DNA of 64,000 nt from Pedobacter cryophilus (GCF_005116455.1 NZ_SWBP01000003.1:372012-436011), one strand, 5' to 3'; shown: positions 17,477 through 25,624, counted from the first letter of the stretch. Notes: generated from the sequence alone by a model not told the origin. A program made the numbers and translations.

Positions 17477-18514
17477 ATGAGAGAACTTTATGTAAAATCT
17501 TTACCTCTACAAGATGTAATTGCTAACCTGGCAGAAGCTTTTGAAACCACTTATTTTATAAGTTGCCACGAGTATAGAATTAACGTTCCGGAAGGTTATG
17601 GAAGTGGTTTTATAAGAGGGATTAATTTCTCTAGTGGCTTTGGATTAATTGAGTACAGCTGTACCTTTAAAGAAAGTATTAAAATTCATTTTTCGGTAAA
17701 TAAAATTCATCCTTTAAAATTTATCTATTGCTCTGAAGGCATCATCAAACACAGGTTTGAAGAAAAAGACAGTTTACATTTGATAGATCAGTTTCAAAAT
17801 GTGGTTGTAGCCAGTACCGCTCAAAATGGGCATATTTTATTATTCCCTAGCGGGCAAAAAATTCACATGAATAGTTTGGAAATTGCCAGAAAAGACTTTA
17901 AAACTAAAATTGATTGTGATTTACATTATGTAGATAAAAATTTACGTAAATTATTTAGAGACTTAAATGCCCGAAATTTATTCTACTACCACGGCAACTA
18001 CAGTTTAGCCATGTCTGAATGTATAGATGAAATAAAAAATAATACATTGCTTGGATTTACCCGTAGGCTATTTTTAGAAGGTAAAGCAAATGAGATTTTA
18101 AGTCTTCAGATTAATGATTTTGAAGATGACCAAAAAGCAGAACCTAAAAGACAGATTTTAAGAAAAGTCGAGATGACACAGATTCAAAAAGCTGCTCAAA
18201 TTCTTAAAAGCGAATTAGCAAACCCTTTAACCATTAAAGATTTAGCGACAAGAGTAGGCACCAATCCTACAAAATTACAGGAAGGCTTTAGATTTACCTT
18301 TGGCGCAACAGTTAATAATTATCTTAATAAATTAAGGTTAGAATACGCAAGAGACCAATTAATGATTGGCGATTTAAACATTAGTGAAATTGCAACTAAC
18401 ATAGGAATCAATAATAAAAGCTATTTTTCCAGACTATTTAAATCTACTTATCACCTTAACCCTAAAGATTTTTCAAAGCAAATTTCTAAGAATGTACTAC
18501 TAGAAAAGCTCTGA
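17477..18514 (+). CDS. AraC family transcriptional regulator
   Basis: 345 residues. The C-terminal 100 residues are a two-part AraC DNA-binding domain: first helix-turn-helix around LTIKDLATRVGTNPTKLQEGFRFTFG, second around LNISEIATNIGINNKSYFSRLFKSTYHLNPKDF. The N-terminal 230 residues match no domain I can name and probably sense a ligand or mediate dimerisation. It is divergent from the helicase gene with a 228-base gap. No target operon is evident next to it. Confidence 0.9.
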   Translation: MRELYVKSLPLQDVIANLAEAFETTYFISCHEYRINVPEGYGSGFIRGINFSSGFGLIEYSCTFKESIKIHFSVNKIHPLKFIYCSEGIIKHRFEEKDSLHLIDQFQNVVVASTAQNGHILLFPSGQKIHMNSLEIARKDFKTKIDCDLHYVDKNLRKLFRDLNARNLFYYHGNYSLAMSECIDEIKNNTLLGFTRRLFLEGKANEILSLQINDFEDDQKAEPKRQILRKVEMTQIQKAAQILKSELANPLTIKDLATRVGTNPTKLQEGFRFTFGATVNNYLNKLRLEYARDQLMIGDLNISEIATNIGINNKSYFSRLFKSTYHLNPKDFSKQISKNVLLEKL

Positions 18515-18580
18515 TTCATCCCTTTTGAATTAAAAAATAGTCTATTTAACTAAATTTTATCCCGCCTGTTAGTCTAGCGC

Positions 18581-18588
18581 TAGTTTTG
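18581..18588 (+). promoter_or_regulatory. -7 promoter box (TAGTTTTG)
   Basis: Matches TAnnTTTG, 21 bases before the ATG of the 54-residue membrane protein. It supports that ORF being expressed and places the alternative TTG start (18586) inside the promoter. No -33 TTG seen. Confidence 0.4.
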
Positions 18589-18609
18589 AGTTTTAATATA
18601 AAAAACCAA

Positions 18610-18774
18610 ATGCGTTTAGTTTATACACTTACTTTTATTTGTATTATCTGTTTTATTTTAGCCTATTATGAGCTTTATAAACAAACTACCACTTTCATGT
18701 TATTCATTTTTTGGGCGGTTTTCTTAAGTTTAATAGTGGTAGTAGTTAAAAATATAATGAAACCTACCACCTAA
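18610..18774 (+). CDS. Very small two-helix membrane protein
   Basis: 54 residues from the ATG at 18610. The frame also has a TTG at 18586, but that lies within a promoter box. Two hydrophobic helices (about residues 3-20 and 27-47) are joined by the loop YELYKQTTTF, with a short basic tail (KNIMKPTT). I do not recognise it. It is the only gene between the AraC regulator and the tRNA cluster. Its stop overlaps the stop of an antisense cytochrome c remnant by two bases, so the shared 3' region may be a recombination scar. Confidence 0.5.
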   Translation: MRLVYTLTFICIICFILAYYELYKQTTTFMLFIFWAVFLSLIVVVVKNIMKPTT

Positions 18775-18917
18775 TATTCTATTTCAACTTCGCTTTTATG
18801 GCTTTTACCTCTTAAGGTTAATACTGAAGTTTTGTTACCAAAACTATTTCTCACGTAAGTGATCACATCTTCAACTTGCTAATCGGTTAGTTAAATTCTT
18901 CCTGTTCCGACTATCTA
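18771..18917 (-). pseudogene. Decayed C-terminal end of a cytochrome c
   Basis: On the minus strand one frame reads LTD-stop-QVEDVITYVRNSFGNK and continues for 18 more residues to a TAG at 18773-18771. The segment QVEDVITYVRNSFGN is the closing helix typical of Bacteroidetes mono-haem cytochrome c domains (usually LTDEQVADVLTYVRNSFGN). There is one in-frame TAG exactly where Glu/Lys/Gln should be and a TAA four codons before it. No CxxCH motif or start remains upstream. It is therefore a fragment about 45 codons long, adjacent to a duplicated tRNA. Confidence 0.65.
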
Positions 18918-18930
18918 AAATACCTAAAAC

Positions 18931-18961
18931 AAAAAATCCTCCATCTTTTTGAGATGAAGGA
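18931..18961 (-). terminator. Terminator of the altered tRNA copy
   Basis: Minus strand: hairpin TCCTTCATCT / AGATGGAGGA, a short loop, then TTTTTT. Identical to the terminator of the intact neighbour 124 bp away. Confidence 0.75.
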
Positions 18962-18969
18962 CTAATCTG

Positions 18970-19045
18970 TGGTCGCATCAGGATTCGAACCTGAGACCTT
19001 CCCGACTTGACGTCGGGATGCTCTATCCAGCTGAGCTAAAAAACC
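18970..19045 (-). pseudogene. tRNA-Arg-derived copy with palindrome in place of the anticodon arm
   Basis: 76 nt. The D arm, T arm and 3' acceptor strand are the same as in the tRNA-Arg(TCT) next door. The 17-nt anticodon arm is replaced by the 19-nt palindrome TCCCGAC-GTCAA-GTCGGGA, leaving no U33 and no normal seven-base anticodon loop. The 5' acceptor strand is GGTTTTT against 3' TGCGACC, so three of seven pairs are lost or weak. It could fold as a cloverleaf with a long anticodon stem, but it should not decode. The same palindrome type sits at the same position in a tRNA copy at 63909. Confidence 0.75.
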
Positions 19046-19054
19046 TCTAAAAAC

Positions 19055-19085
19055 AAAAAATCCTCCATCTTTTTGAGATGAAGGA
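19055..19085 (-). terminator. Terminator of tRNA-Arg
   Basis: Minus strand hairpin TCCTTCATCT / AGATGGAGGA followed by TTTTTT, immediately after the tRNA-Arg 3' end. Confidence 0.75.
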
Positions 19086-19093
19086 CTAATCTG

Positions 19094-19167
19094 TGGTCGC
19101 ATCAGGATTCGAACCTGAGACCTACTGCTTAGAAGGCAGTTGCTCTATCCAGCTGAGCTATGCAACC
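19094..19167 (-). tRNA. tRNA-Arg (TCT)
   Basis: 74 nt including the discriminator base. Acceptor GGTTGCA pairs with TGCGACC (one G-T). The D arm is AGCTCAGCTGGATAGAGC. The anticodon arm is ACTGC-CTTCTAA-GCAGT with anticodon TCT, so it reads AGA/AGG. The T arm contains GGTTCGAATCC. The CCA end is not fully encoded (ACAG follows). It is the second tRNA of the minus-strand cluster. Confidence 0.93.
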
Positions 19168-19218
19168 GTTATGGTTCTTATAAATAAGAACAAATTTAAA
19201 AAGAGATATTTCACTCTG

Positions 19219-19292
19219 TGCACCCACCTGGGCTCGAACCAGGGACCAAAAGATTATGAGTCTTCTACTCTAACCAACTGAGCTATAGGTGC
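19219..19292 (-). tRNA. tRNA with CAT anticodon (Met elongator or Ile2)
   Basis: 74 nt. Acceptor GCACCTA pairs with TGGGTGC, the D arm is normal, the anticodon arm is GAAGA-CTCATAA-TCTTT with anticodon CAT, and the T arm contains GGTTCGAGCC. The anticodon-arm and variable-loop wording (ACTCATAATC, TTGGTC) resembles E. coli tRNA-Ile2, whose C34 is changed to lysidine, so Ile2 is as likely as elongator Met. It is not an initiator: the acceptor is fully paired at 1-72 and the anticodon stem lacks three G-C pairs. First gene of the cluster. Confidence 0.9.
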
Positions 19293-19316
19293 GAAATCAT
19301 TGCTGATTTGCGGTTG

Positions 19317-19347
19317 CAATGTTAGTAGTTTTTTTCTAAAAAAGCAA
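19317..19347 (-). promoter_or_regulatory. Promoter of the tRNA cluster
   Basis: Minus strand: TTTTG with its TTG at 19347-19345, a 20-base spacer, then TAACATTG at 19324-19317, one base off TAnnTTTG. The predicted start lies about 20 bases before the first tRNA. Confidence 0.5.
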
Positions 19348-19382
19348 AATTAAAATGATCTATTTTCTATTAAAAAAACCAA

Positions 19383-21806
19383 TTAAAATATCTTGTTATA
19401 TTTTGATGGATGGGCTTCTTGCATCATTGCATAAACTTTTTCTACCATATCATCTACACTTGGTTTGCTAAAGTAATCACCATCAGAACCATAGGGCGGA
19501 CGGTGTGCAACTGATGTTAAAGTTTTTGGTTGAGCATCTAAATAAAAATATCCGTTTTGACGCTCCAAAATATCTTGCAAAATAAATGCACTTGCCCCTC
19601 CGGGTACGTCTTCATCTATAATTAATAACTTATTTGTTTTTTGTAAAGACTGTCCACATTCCATAGCGGTGTCAAAAGGCATCAAGGTTTGTGCATCTAT
19701 TACTTCGGCATCAATACCCATGGTCATTAATTCCTCGGCTGCTTCACTTACTAATTTTAAGGTAGAACCGTAAGATATAAGCGTAATGTCTTTACCTTCT
19801 TTTAAGATTTCTACTTTACCTAAAGGAATAGAGAATTCTCCCGGATTCTCGGGCATTTTTTCTTTTAAACGGTAGCCATTTAAACATTCAATCACCAAGG
19901 CAGGTTCATCGCCTTGTAAAAGTGTGTTATACATTCCGGCAGCCTGAGTCATGTTTCGTGGCACACACAAATGAATACCTTTAGTAGAGTTTAAGATCAT
20001 CCCTATAGGAGAACCCGCATGCCATATCCCTTCTAAGCGGTGACCTCTGGTTCTAATGATCATAGGCGCAATTTGTCCGCCTTTTGTGCGGTAACTTACC
20101 GTTGCCAAATCATCACTAATAATATTGAGTGCAAAAGTAATATAGTCTAAGTATTGAATTTCGGCAATTGGCCTTAAGCCTCTTAAAGCTAAACCTAAAC
20201 CTTGCCCAATAATGGTCATTTCTCTAATGCCAGTATCTATTACTCTTAAATCGCCATATTTTGCTTGTAAGCCAGAGAAACCTTGATTTACATCACCTAT
20301 ATTTCCTAAATCTTCACCAAAAGCTAATACCAATGGGTTCTTTTCTAAATTAGCATCAAAACAAGCGTTTAAAACCTCTCTCCCATCCACCAATTTAGGA
20401 TCAGTGGCATAAACTACAGGAACTGGTTTTACTTTTAAGGGAGATAAAGCGGTATCAGAAAATAATTTGGAGTTGAATCTTTCCTGATTCACTTTCAGCT
20501 CTTTTTCATACCAGTCAATGAGTTCGTCTCTGGTTGCTGATGGATTTGATTTACTTAATCTGATAGATTTTCTTACCGCTGAGATTACTTCTCTTCTTAA
20601 AGGATCTATTTCTGATTTAAGCATTTGAGAAACCTTTTTAACTGTTTCTACTTCATTGGCTAAAGCATCTATTAAAGTTAAAGCATCTTGCTTTTCTACT
20701 TTAATTTGGCTCATCAAATCTGTCCAAGCTTCTTTTAAACTAGTTTTAACAAATGCCTTTCCATTATTTTCTATTTCCTGAAGCTCTTCTTCACTAACAA
20801 TTGCCGAAGAGATCATCCATTCTCGCATTTTAACTAGGCAATCAAATTCTTTTTCCCAATCTAAGCGCTCCTTAGATTTATAACGCTCATGTGAGCCTGA
20901 TGTAGAATGCCCTAAAGGTTGAGTAATATCCGTAACATGAATTAATACAGGTACATGCTCTTCTCTACAAACTTTTATGGCTTTTTCATAAGTTTCGCAA
21001 AGGGCTACATAATCCCAACCACAAACTTTAAAAATTTCGAAACCTGGTTTACCTTCTTCTCTTTGAAATCCTTTTAGAATTTCTGAAATATCTTCTTTAG
21101 TGGTTTGAAATTTTGCAGGCACAGAAATACCGTAACCATCATCCCAAACAGAAATTGCCATAGGTATTTGTAAAACTCCGGCTGCATTTATAGCTTCAAA
21201 AAACACCCCTTCAGAGGTTGATGCATTGCCAATGGTTCCAAAAGCAACTTCATTACCACTTATTGATAAATGTTTATATTGAGTAAGTGCTTTATTTTGT
21301 CTGAACAGTTTAGATGCATAAGCCAAACCTACCAAACGAGCCATTTGCCCTGCTGTTGGAGAGATGTCTGAAGAGCAATTCATCATTTCTGTTAAATTTT
21401 TCCAAGTACCATCTTCATTTAAAGAACGAGTAGCAAAGTGGGCATTCATTTGCCTTCCGGCTGATGCTGGTTCTTTTTCTATATCAGGATTTGCATATAG
21501 TTGCGCAAATAATTCCTTTATGGTAGACATACCAGTTGCAAACATAAATGTTTGATCTCGGTAATATCCTGCTCTCCAATCGCCCTTTTTAAAAGCTTTT
21601 GCCATCGCTAATTGAGCTACTTCTTTTCCATCACCAAAAATTCCGAATTTAGCTTTACCGGTAAGTACTTCCCTTCTGCCTAAAATACTGGCTTGGCGAC
21701 TTCTAAAAGCGATATCGTAATCACTAATTACTGCTTGCTTAAAATCATCGAAACTAAGCTCAGAAACATCAGTTTGCTGGGTTAACTTATCTTTGGTATT
21801 TATCAT
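19383..21806 (-). CDS. 2-oxoacid dehydrogenase E1, fused alpha and beta subunits
   Basis: 807 residues. The N-terminal 380 residues or so are an E1-alpha domain (thiamine-diphosphate region with GNASTSEGVFFEAINAAG and ISVWDDGYGISVPA). The C-terminal 330 are an E1-beta domain (AFGEDLGNIGDVNQGF; IGQGLGLALRGLRPIAEIQYLDY; DAQTLMPFD). Together they decarboxylate a branched-chain 2-oxoacid or pyruvate and pass the acyl group to lipoyl-E2. Fusion of alpha and beta in one chain is common in Bacteroidetes. E2 and E3 genes are not nearby. The exact substrate is inferred from family resemblance only. Confidence 0.92.
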   Translation of the reverse strand: MINTKDKLTQQTDVSELSFDDFKQAVISDYDIAFRSRQASILGRREVLTGKAKFGIFGDGKEVAQLAMAKAFKKGDWRAGYYRDQTFMFATGMSTIKELFAQLYANPDIEKEPASAGRQMNAHFATRSLNEDGTWKNLTEMMNCSSDISPTAGQMARLVGLAYASKLFRQNKALTQYKHLSISGNEVAFGTIGNASTSEGVFFEAINAAGVLQIPMAISVWDDGYGISVPAKFQTTKEDISEILKGFQREEGKPGFEIFKVCGWDYVALCETYEKAIKVCREEHVPVLIHVTDITQPLGHSTSGSHERYKSKERLDWEKEFDCLVKMREWMISSAIVSEEELQEIENNGKAFVKTSLKEAWTDLMSQIKVEKQDALTLIDALANEVETVKKVSQMLKSEIDPLRREVISAVRKSIRLSKSNPSATRDELIDWYEKELKVNQERFNSKLFSDTALSPLKVKPVPVVYATDPKLVDGREVLNACFDANLEKNPLVLAFGEDLGNIGDVNQGFSGLQAKYGDLRVIDTGIREMTIIGQGLGLALRGLRPIAEIQYLDYITFALNIISDDLATVSYRTKGGQIAPMIIRTRGHRLEGIWHAGSPIGMILNSTKGIHLCVPRNMTQAAGMYNTLLQGDEPALVIECLNGYRLKEKMPENPGEFSIPLGKVEILKEGKDITLISYGSTLKLVSEAAEELMTMGIDAEVIDAQTLMPFDTAMECGQSLQKTNKLLIIDEDVPGGASAFILQDILERQNGYFYLDAQPKTLTSVAHRPPYGSDGDYFSKPSVDDMVEKVYAMMQEAHPSKYNKIF

Positions 21807-21886
21807 ATTTAATTGGTTAGCGAGGCTTCAAAAATAAGAAAATTACTCATCTTGTCCGAATCTTAAGCTTTAAAATGAAAATTTGT

Positions 21887-21917
21887 TTTGGAACAGTTTT
21901 TGAAATACATATATTTG
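21887..21917 (+). promoter_or_regulatory. Consensus promoter of the DUF1573 gene
   Basis: TTTG (21887-21890), a 19-base spacer, then TATATTTG (21910-21917): a full match to the Bacteroidetes promoter. The predicted start is about 12 bases before the ATG at 21935. Confidence 0.7.
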
Positions 21918-21934
21918 AATAAACAAAATAAGAA

Positions 21935-22333
21935 ATGAAAAGGATTCTGTTAATATGTTCAGTAGTAATTGGTTTTATAGCTTTCTCTGCAATGCAGGAT
22001 AATAAAGCCGAATTCAAATTTGTAGAAGAAACACATGACTTTGGAAAAGTTCCACAAGGAAAGCCTGTTTCTTTCGTTTTTAAATACACCAATGTGGGTA
22101 ATGAGCCATTAATTATTACAGCGGTTGAATCTACTTGTGGTTGCACAGTGCCTAGCGTTGAGCCAAAACAAGGCACTCCGGTTAAAAAAGGAGAATCAGG
22201 TTCTATCACTTTAACTTATAATGCTGCAGTAGCTGCTCCATTTAATAAGTTTGTGAAAATTAGCTCTAACTCTAAAACTCCTTTAAAAATGCTTTATGTT
22301 AAAGGTGAAGTTGTTGCTGCAACAGGGAAATAA
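21935..22333 (+). CDS. DUF1573 domain exported protein
   Basis: 132 residues: signal peptide (about 1-19), then one DUF1573 immunoglobulin-like domain with the family hallmarks EETHDFGKVPQGKPVSFVFKYTN and ESTCGCTVP. DUF1573 proteins are very common in Bacteroidetes envelopes; no activity is established, and the CGC pair may bind metal or form a disulfide. It is monocistronic, with a consensus promoter and its own terminator. It is divergent from the E1 gene. Confidence 0.9.
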   Translation: MKRILLICSVVIGFIAFSAMQDNKAEFKFVEETHDFGKVPQGKPVSFVFKYTNVGNEPLIITAVESTCGCTVPSVEPKQGTPVKKGESGSITLTYNAAVAAPFNKFVKISSNSKTPLKMLYVKGEVVAATGK

Positions 22334-22358
22334 AATTAGATTTAATAAAATAATTATA

Positions 22359-22388
22359 AAAGCCATCTCTAACCAGATGGCTTTTTTT
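22359..22388 (+). terminator. Terminator of the DUF1573 gene
   Basis: Stem AAAAGCCATCT / AGATGGCTTTT with a 6-base loop, followed by a run of T. Confidence 0.85.
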
Positions 22389-22620
22389 ATGTTTCATATT
22401 TTTTTGGGGGATCTCACTCAATTTGGTTAAAAAATAATTTAAGCATTTCAACCTCGATAAAAAAATTGGAATTGATAATGCTGTTGCGATAACAATATAA
22501 AAGTGGCCTCTTTTTTTGAGTAGGATTTTAAACCGCTAAACTTAGGTATCACATTCTATAAGTAGTCTTGTTTAATAAGTTACCGAAATAAATTCAGGAT
22601 AATAAAACCAAAATTCAGGA
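22389..22620. other. Intergenic stretch without recognisable gene
   Basis: Part of the 359-base gap between the DUF1573 gene and the small exported protein gene. Apart from the two convergent terminators it holds no ORF, promoter match or RNA I can name. The short motif ATTCAGGATAA occurs twice, near 22592 and 22612. Confidence 0.5.
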
Positions 22621-22657
22621 TAAAAAAAATCCTTGACCGATAAAGATCAAGGATTTT
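22621..22657 (-). terminator. Terminator of the small exported protein gene
   Basis: Minus strand stem ATCCTTGA / TCAAGGAT (22654-22647 with 22636-22629) followed by a T run (complement of 22622-22629). Confidence 0.8.
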
Positions 22658-22692
22658 AATATTAATGTTTACAGTTAAATAAATAATACTAA

Positions 22693-23001
22693 TTAAAGTA
22701 TTAATAAAATAATGATGATTACTAATAAAGCAGTTAAAGACAGATAAATTCCTCCATTAGAAATTGCTTTTGCTTCTTTCTTCATAGTGGTTAACTCTGC
22801 TTTAAGATCCTGCTTTTCAGCTTGGCTTAAACTAGCTTTATCCATTTTTTTAATCTCTTCTACTCTTTGAGTAATTTGATTTAATTTAACTTGTTGTTGT
22901 TCTGTTAATTCTTTTGCTTCTTTACCTTCGGCAGCTTGTGCAACATTTACCGACCCAACTAACATGAACACTGAAAATGCGATGTAAATTAATTTTTTCA
23001 T
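22693..23001 (-). CDS. Small exported coiled-coil protein with C-terminal membrane helix
   Basis: 102 residues: signal peptide 1-23 (ending AQA), a charged helical middle (ELTEQQQVKLNQITQRVEEIKKMDKA; KQDLKAELTTMKKEA) likely to form a coiled coil, and a very hydrophobic C-terminal helix (LSLTALLVIIIILLIL). The arrangement recurs in many short Bacteroidetes proteins of unknown function, which are sometimes stress-linked. I do not recognise a specific family. It has its own terminator and no close neighbour. Confidence 0.8.
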   Translation of the reverse strand: MKKLIYIAFSVFMLVGSVNVAQAAEGKEAKELTEQQQVKLNQITQRVEEIKKMDKASLSQAEKQDLKAELTTMKKEAKAISNGGIYLSLTALLVIIIILLIL

Positions 23002-23154
23002 TTTGTTATAAGTTTAAATTATGAATTTATTACTGACCATAATCTACTAAAAATAGAGCCAAAAGCATCTTTAAAGACTAAAGTATAACTAATTAAATAT
23101 TTTGGTGTTTTTAATAAGACGAAAAAAAATTAACGTAGCTTATTGTATACACTT

Positions 23155-24537
23155 TTAAACACTTAAGTGTACTTGTTTATGTGGATGTAGCATTGCAAAC
23201 TCCGAAACCAACTTTTCAATATATTTATGAGATGGATAAGGTGTGAGTAAAGATTTTGCTTGATCTAAACTAACAGGTATTTGTTCTTCGGCCAAGTAAC
23301 CCATTCCAAAAAAACTTCCTTTATCTATTAAAATGCAACTTTTTTCGAGTTTATTTCTACCGCTATCAACTATTAAATAAGAAGGTAATTCTCCTTTTAA
23401 GGTTTCCAATACTTCACCTACTCGTAAATTATATTCTTTCGCTGGTTCTAAAGCTTCGCAAGCGCCAAAACACTGTTGATTTTGTAAACCCAAACAAGTC
23501 TCATTATTTTTTTGAATATCACATAATTTTGGACACAGATTAAATTTAAGACATAAATCCTGTACCAACAGATGTCCATCTGTTAAGGAATTAAATTGAT
23601 AAAAAGGAGTCATAAATTTAACTTTTTTGCCAATTCCTAATCTTGTATAACCTCTTTGATCTTCGTAAACATACAATCCATATCTTTTTTCTGGAGTTTT
23701 GGATGCCTTGTTTTGTGCTGGCCACAATCTTTTAATTTCTATGTTTTCTAAAATTAAAGCCTGCAACTCTGTTCCACATACTTGGTGTGATATTTTTCTA
23801 ATTTCTCTTAAAAATTCTTGTTTGTTTTTATGCGGACTATTGTTTGAAAAATGGCTCAATATTCTTTTGTAAAGGTTTTTTGCCTTCCCTACATAAATAA
23901 TTTTATCTTTTTTATTTTTAAAATAATAAACACCTGGTTGCCTTGGCACTTTATCAAGATCATGTTTAGAAATAAACGGAGGTAAAGCTTGTTCTTTGGT
24001 TACTATTGCTAAAGCTTCTTTAATGTATTGATGTTCATCTGCGTTAAGCATTAATTTAAACAGAGTTGCCGTAGCAAAGGCATCTCCTCCTGCCCTATGC
24101 CTGTTGGGTATAGCAATGCCCAAATTTCTTGTGAGTTTGCCTAAACTATAAGATGGCAACCCGGGGAAAATTTTTCGGGCCAACCTAACTGTACACAATT
24201 TTTTACTTTGAAGATCAAGACCTTCTTTTTTTAAATGATGGTAAACAAATGAATAATCGAAGTTTACGTTGTGAGCTACAAATATTTTTTGATCTAGTAA
24301 AGAAAAGATTTTAGGCGCCACCTCTTTAAAAGGAGGTGCTTTTTTTACCATTTCATTGGTGATGCCTGTTAAGCCTTGCACAAATATGGGAATATCCTGA
24401 AAAGGATTAATTAGTGTTTCGTATTGCTCAATAATTTCATTTCCATCATGTATAATAATGGCAATCTCAGTAATTCCATGTGCGTTTGCATGGCCACCTG
24501 TGGTTTCAATATCTACTACAGCGTAAAGCTTATTCAT
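23155..24537 (-). CDS. DEDDh exonuclease fused to a GIY-YIG domain
   Basis: 460 residues. Residues 1-165 are a DnaQ-type exonuclease with VVDIETTGG (Exo I), AHNVNFDYSFV (Exo II) and HRAGGDA (Exo III). Residues of about 195-275 are a UvrC-like GIY-YIG domain (PGVYYFKNKKDKIIYVGKAKNLYKRILSHFS). The C-terminal part has a cysteine cluster (LCPKLC, ETCLG, CFGAC) like that of UvrC-related Cho proteins. Such fusions are annotated as DNA polymerase III epsilon-like and probably act in nucleotide excision repair as an alternative incision enzyme plus exonuclease. Monocistronic. Confidence 0.9.
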   Translation of the reverse strand: MNKLYAVVDIETTGGHANAHGITEIAIIIHDGNEIIEQYETLINPFQDIPIFVQGLTGITNEMVKKAPPFKEVAPKIFSLLDQKIFVAHNVNFDYSFVYHHLKKEGLDLQSKKLCTVRLARKIFPGLPSYSLGKLTRNLGIAIPNRHRAGGDAFATATLFKLMLNADEHQYIKEALAIVTKEQALPPFISKHDLDKVPRQPGVYYFKNKKDKIIYVGKAKNLYKRILSHFSNNSPHKNKQEFLREIRKISHQVCGTELQALILENIEIKRLWPAQNKASKTPEKRYGLYVYEDQRGYTRLGIGKKVKFMTPFYQFNSLTDGHLLVQDLCLKFNLCPKLCDIQKNNETCLGLQNQQCFGACEALEPAKEYNLRVGEVLETLKGELPSYLIVDSGRNKLEKSCILIDKGSFFGMGYLAEEQIPVSLDQAKSLLTPYPSHKYIEKLVSEFAMLHPHKQVHLSV

Positions 24538-24658
24538 TAATTCAAAATTAAGTAATATTTACTAAAATTATTAGTAACTAACAAAATATACATTCTTCAA
24601 AGTTTATAACGTTATCCATAAGTTATTTTTATATTCGTCGGATTTATTAAAAAAATTT

Positions 24659-25363
24659 ATGATCAAAAAAACAATCTTAACATTGTGCATCAGCACCATA
24701 AGTGTAGTTGGTTTTGCACAAACTAAAAAGGCAGCAGCTGTAAAACCAGTGGCAGCAGTAAAACCATTAACTTCAGTAGATTCTGCAAGTTATTCTTTTG
24801 GATTAAAAATAGCTATGGGCTTAAAATCAGATGGAGTAGGTAGTTTAAACTATGCTTTATTGAGCAAAGCCATGGAAGATGTATTTATGGGAAATCAATT
24901 AATGATATCTGATGAACAAGCTGGAGCCGCCATTAGTGGTTTTTTACAACAAGCCAGTAAAGCTAAATTTTCTGGCTTAGAAGAAGAAGGATCTAAATTT
25001 TTAGCACAAAACAAACTTAAACCTAATATTATAACTACAGCAAGTGGTTTACAATATGAAGTAATTACGCAAGGAACCGGCGAAAAACCAAAAGCTACTG
25101 ATGAAGTAACGGTTCACTATAAAGGAACATTAATTAACGGAAATCAATTTGACAGTTCTTATGATAGAAACGAGCCACTTTCACTTCCTTTAAACAATGT
25201 GATTCCGGGATGGACTGAAGGCGTACAACTAATGGCTGTAGGTTCTAAATACCGTTTTTATATCCCTTACCAATTAGGTTATGGAGAAAGAGGTGCTGGG
25301 CAGGATATTCCTCCTTTTAGCACTTTACTTTTTGATATAGAGTTAATTAAAATAGGTAAATAA
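24659..25363 (+). CDS. FKBP-type peptidyl-prolyl isomerase, periplasmic
   Basis: 234 residues. Signal peptide 1-21, an Ala/Val/Lys/Pro linker, an FkpA/Mip-like N-terminal dimerisation region (DSASYSFGLKIAMGLKSDG to about residue 115), then an FKBP_C domain (TVHYKGTLINGNQFDSSYDRNEPLSLPL; IPGWTEGVQLMAVG; YGERGAGQDIPPFSTLLFDIEL). It speeds proline isomerisation during folding of exported proteins. It is monocistronic with a strong terminator. Confidence 0.94.
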   Translation: MIKKTILTLCISTISVVGFAQTKKAAAVKPVAAVKPLTSVDSASYSFGLKIAMGLKSDGVGSLNYALLSKAMEDVFMGNQLMISDEQAGAAISGFLQQASKAKFSGLEEEGSKFLAQNKLKPNIITTASGLQYEVITQGTGEKPKATDEVTVHYKGTLINGNQFDSSYDRNEPLSLPLNNVIPGWTEGVQLMAVGSKYRFYIPYQLGYGERGAGQDIPPFSTLLFDIELIKIGK

Positions 25364-25383
25364 GGAAATATCAAAATATTTAA

Positions 25384-25422
25384 AAAGGTGTAAATGGTTT
25401 AAACCGTTTACACCTTTTTTTT
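25384..25422 (+). terminator. Terminator of the FKBP gene
   Basis: Long stem GGTGTAAATGGT / ACCGTTTACACC (one wobble pair, 4-base loop) followed by a run of T from 25413. Confidence 0.9.
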
Positions 25423-25624
25423 TGAAAAAATATATTTCTCCTAATAAAAGTATTTTCTTCAGTCAAAAAAAATCAAATGAAAATTAGATTTAAAAAAATA
25501 TTAATTTTTATGAGGGTAAATTAATTTAAACACGGATTAAAATATATCGCTTATTATTGTCTTTACAATTAAAAGATAAATCAGTTAAAGTGATTACCCT
25601 AAAACCAATCTAAAATTAAACGTT

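Larger units (their letters stand above)
18930..19167 (-). repeat. Tandem duplication of a tRNA-Arg/terminator unit (124-bp period)
   Basis: Bases 18930-18999 recur almost exactly at 19054-19123 (offset 124), covering the terminator hairpin, the acceptor 3' strand and the T arm of a tRNA. The D arm also recurs (offset 122). The two units differ in the anticodon arm, where one has a palindrome, and in the 5' acceptor strand. The right-hand unit (19094-19167) is the intact tRNA-Arg; the left-hand one is the altered copy. Confidence 0.85.

Noticed and set aside
18970-19045. Functional tRNA-Asp(GTC) or opal-reading tRNA (TCA)
   Set aside because: Depending on the frame of the loop one can read GTC or TCA, but U33 is missing, the stem is 7 bp with a 5-nt loop and the acceptor is broken; it is best seen as an altered copy.
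21847-22209. Open frame of 120 codons opposite the DUF1573 gene
   Set aside because: Shadow of the DUF1573 coding sequence; the plus-strand gene has a consensus promoter, signal peptide and terminator.
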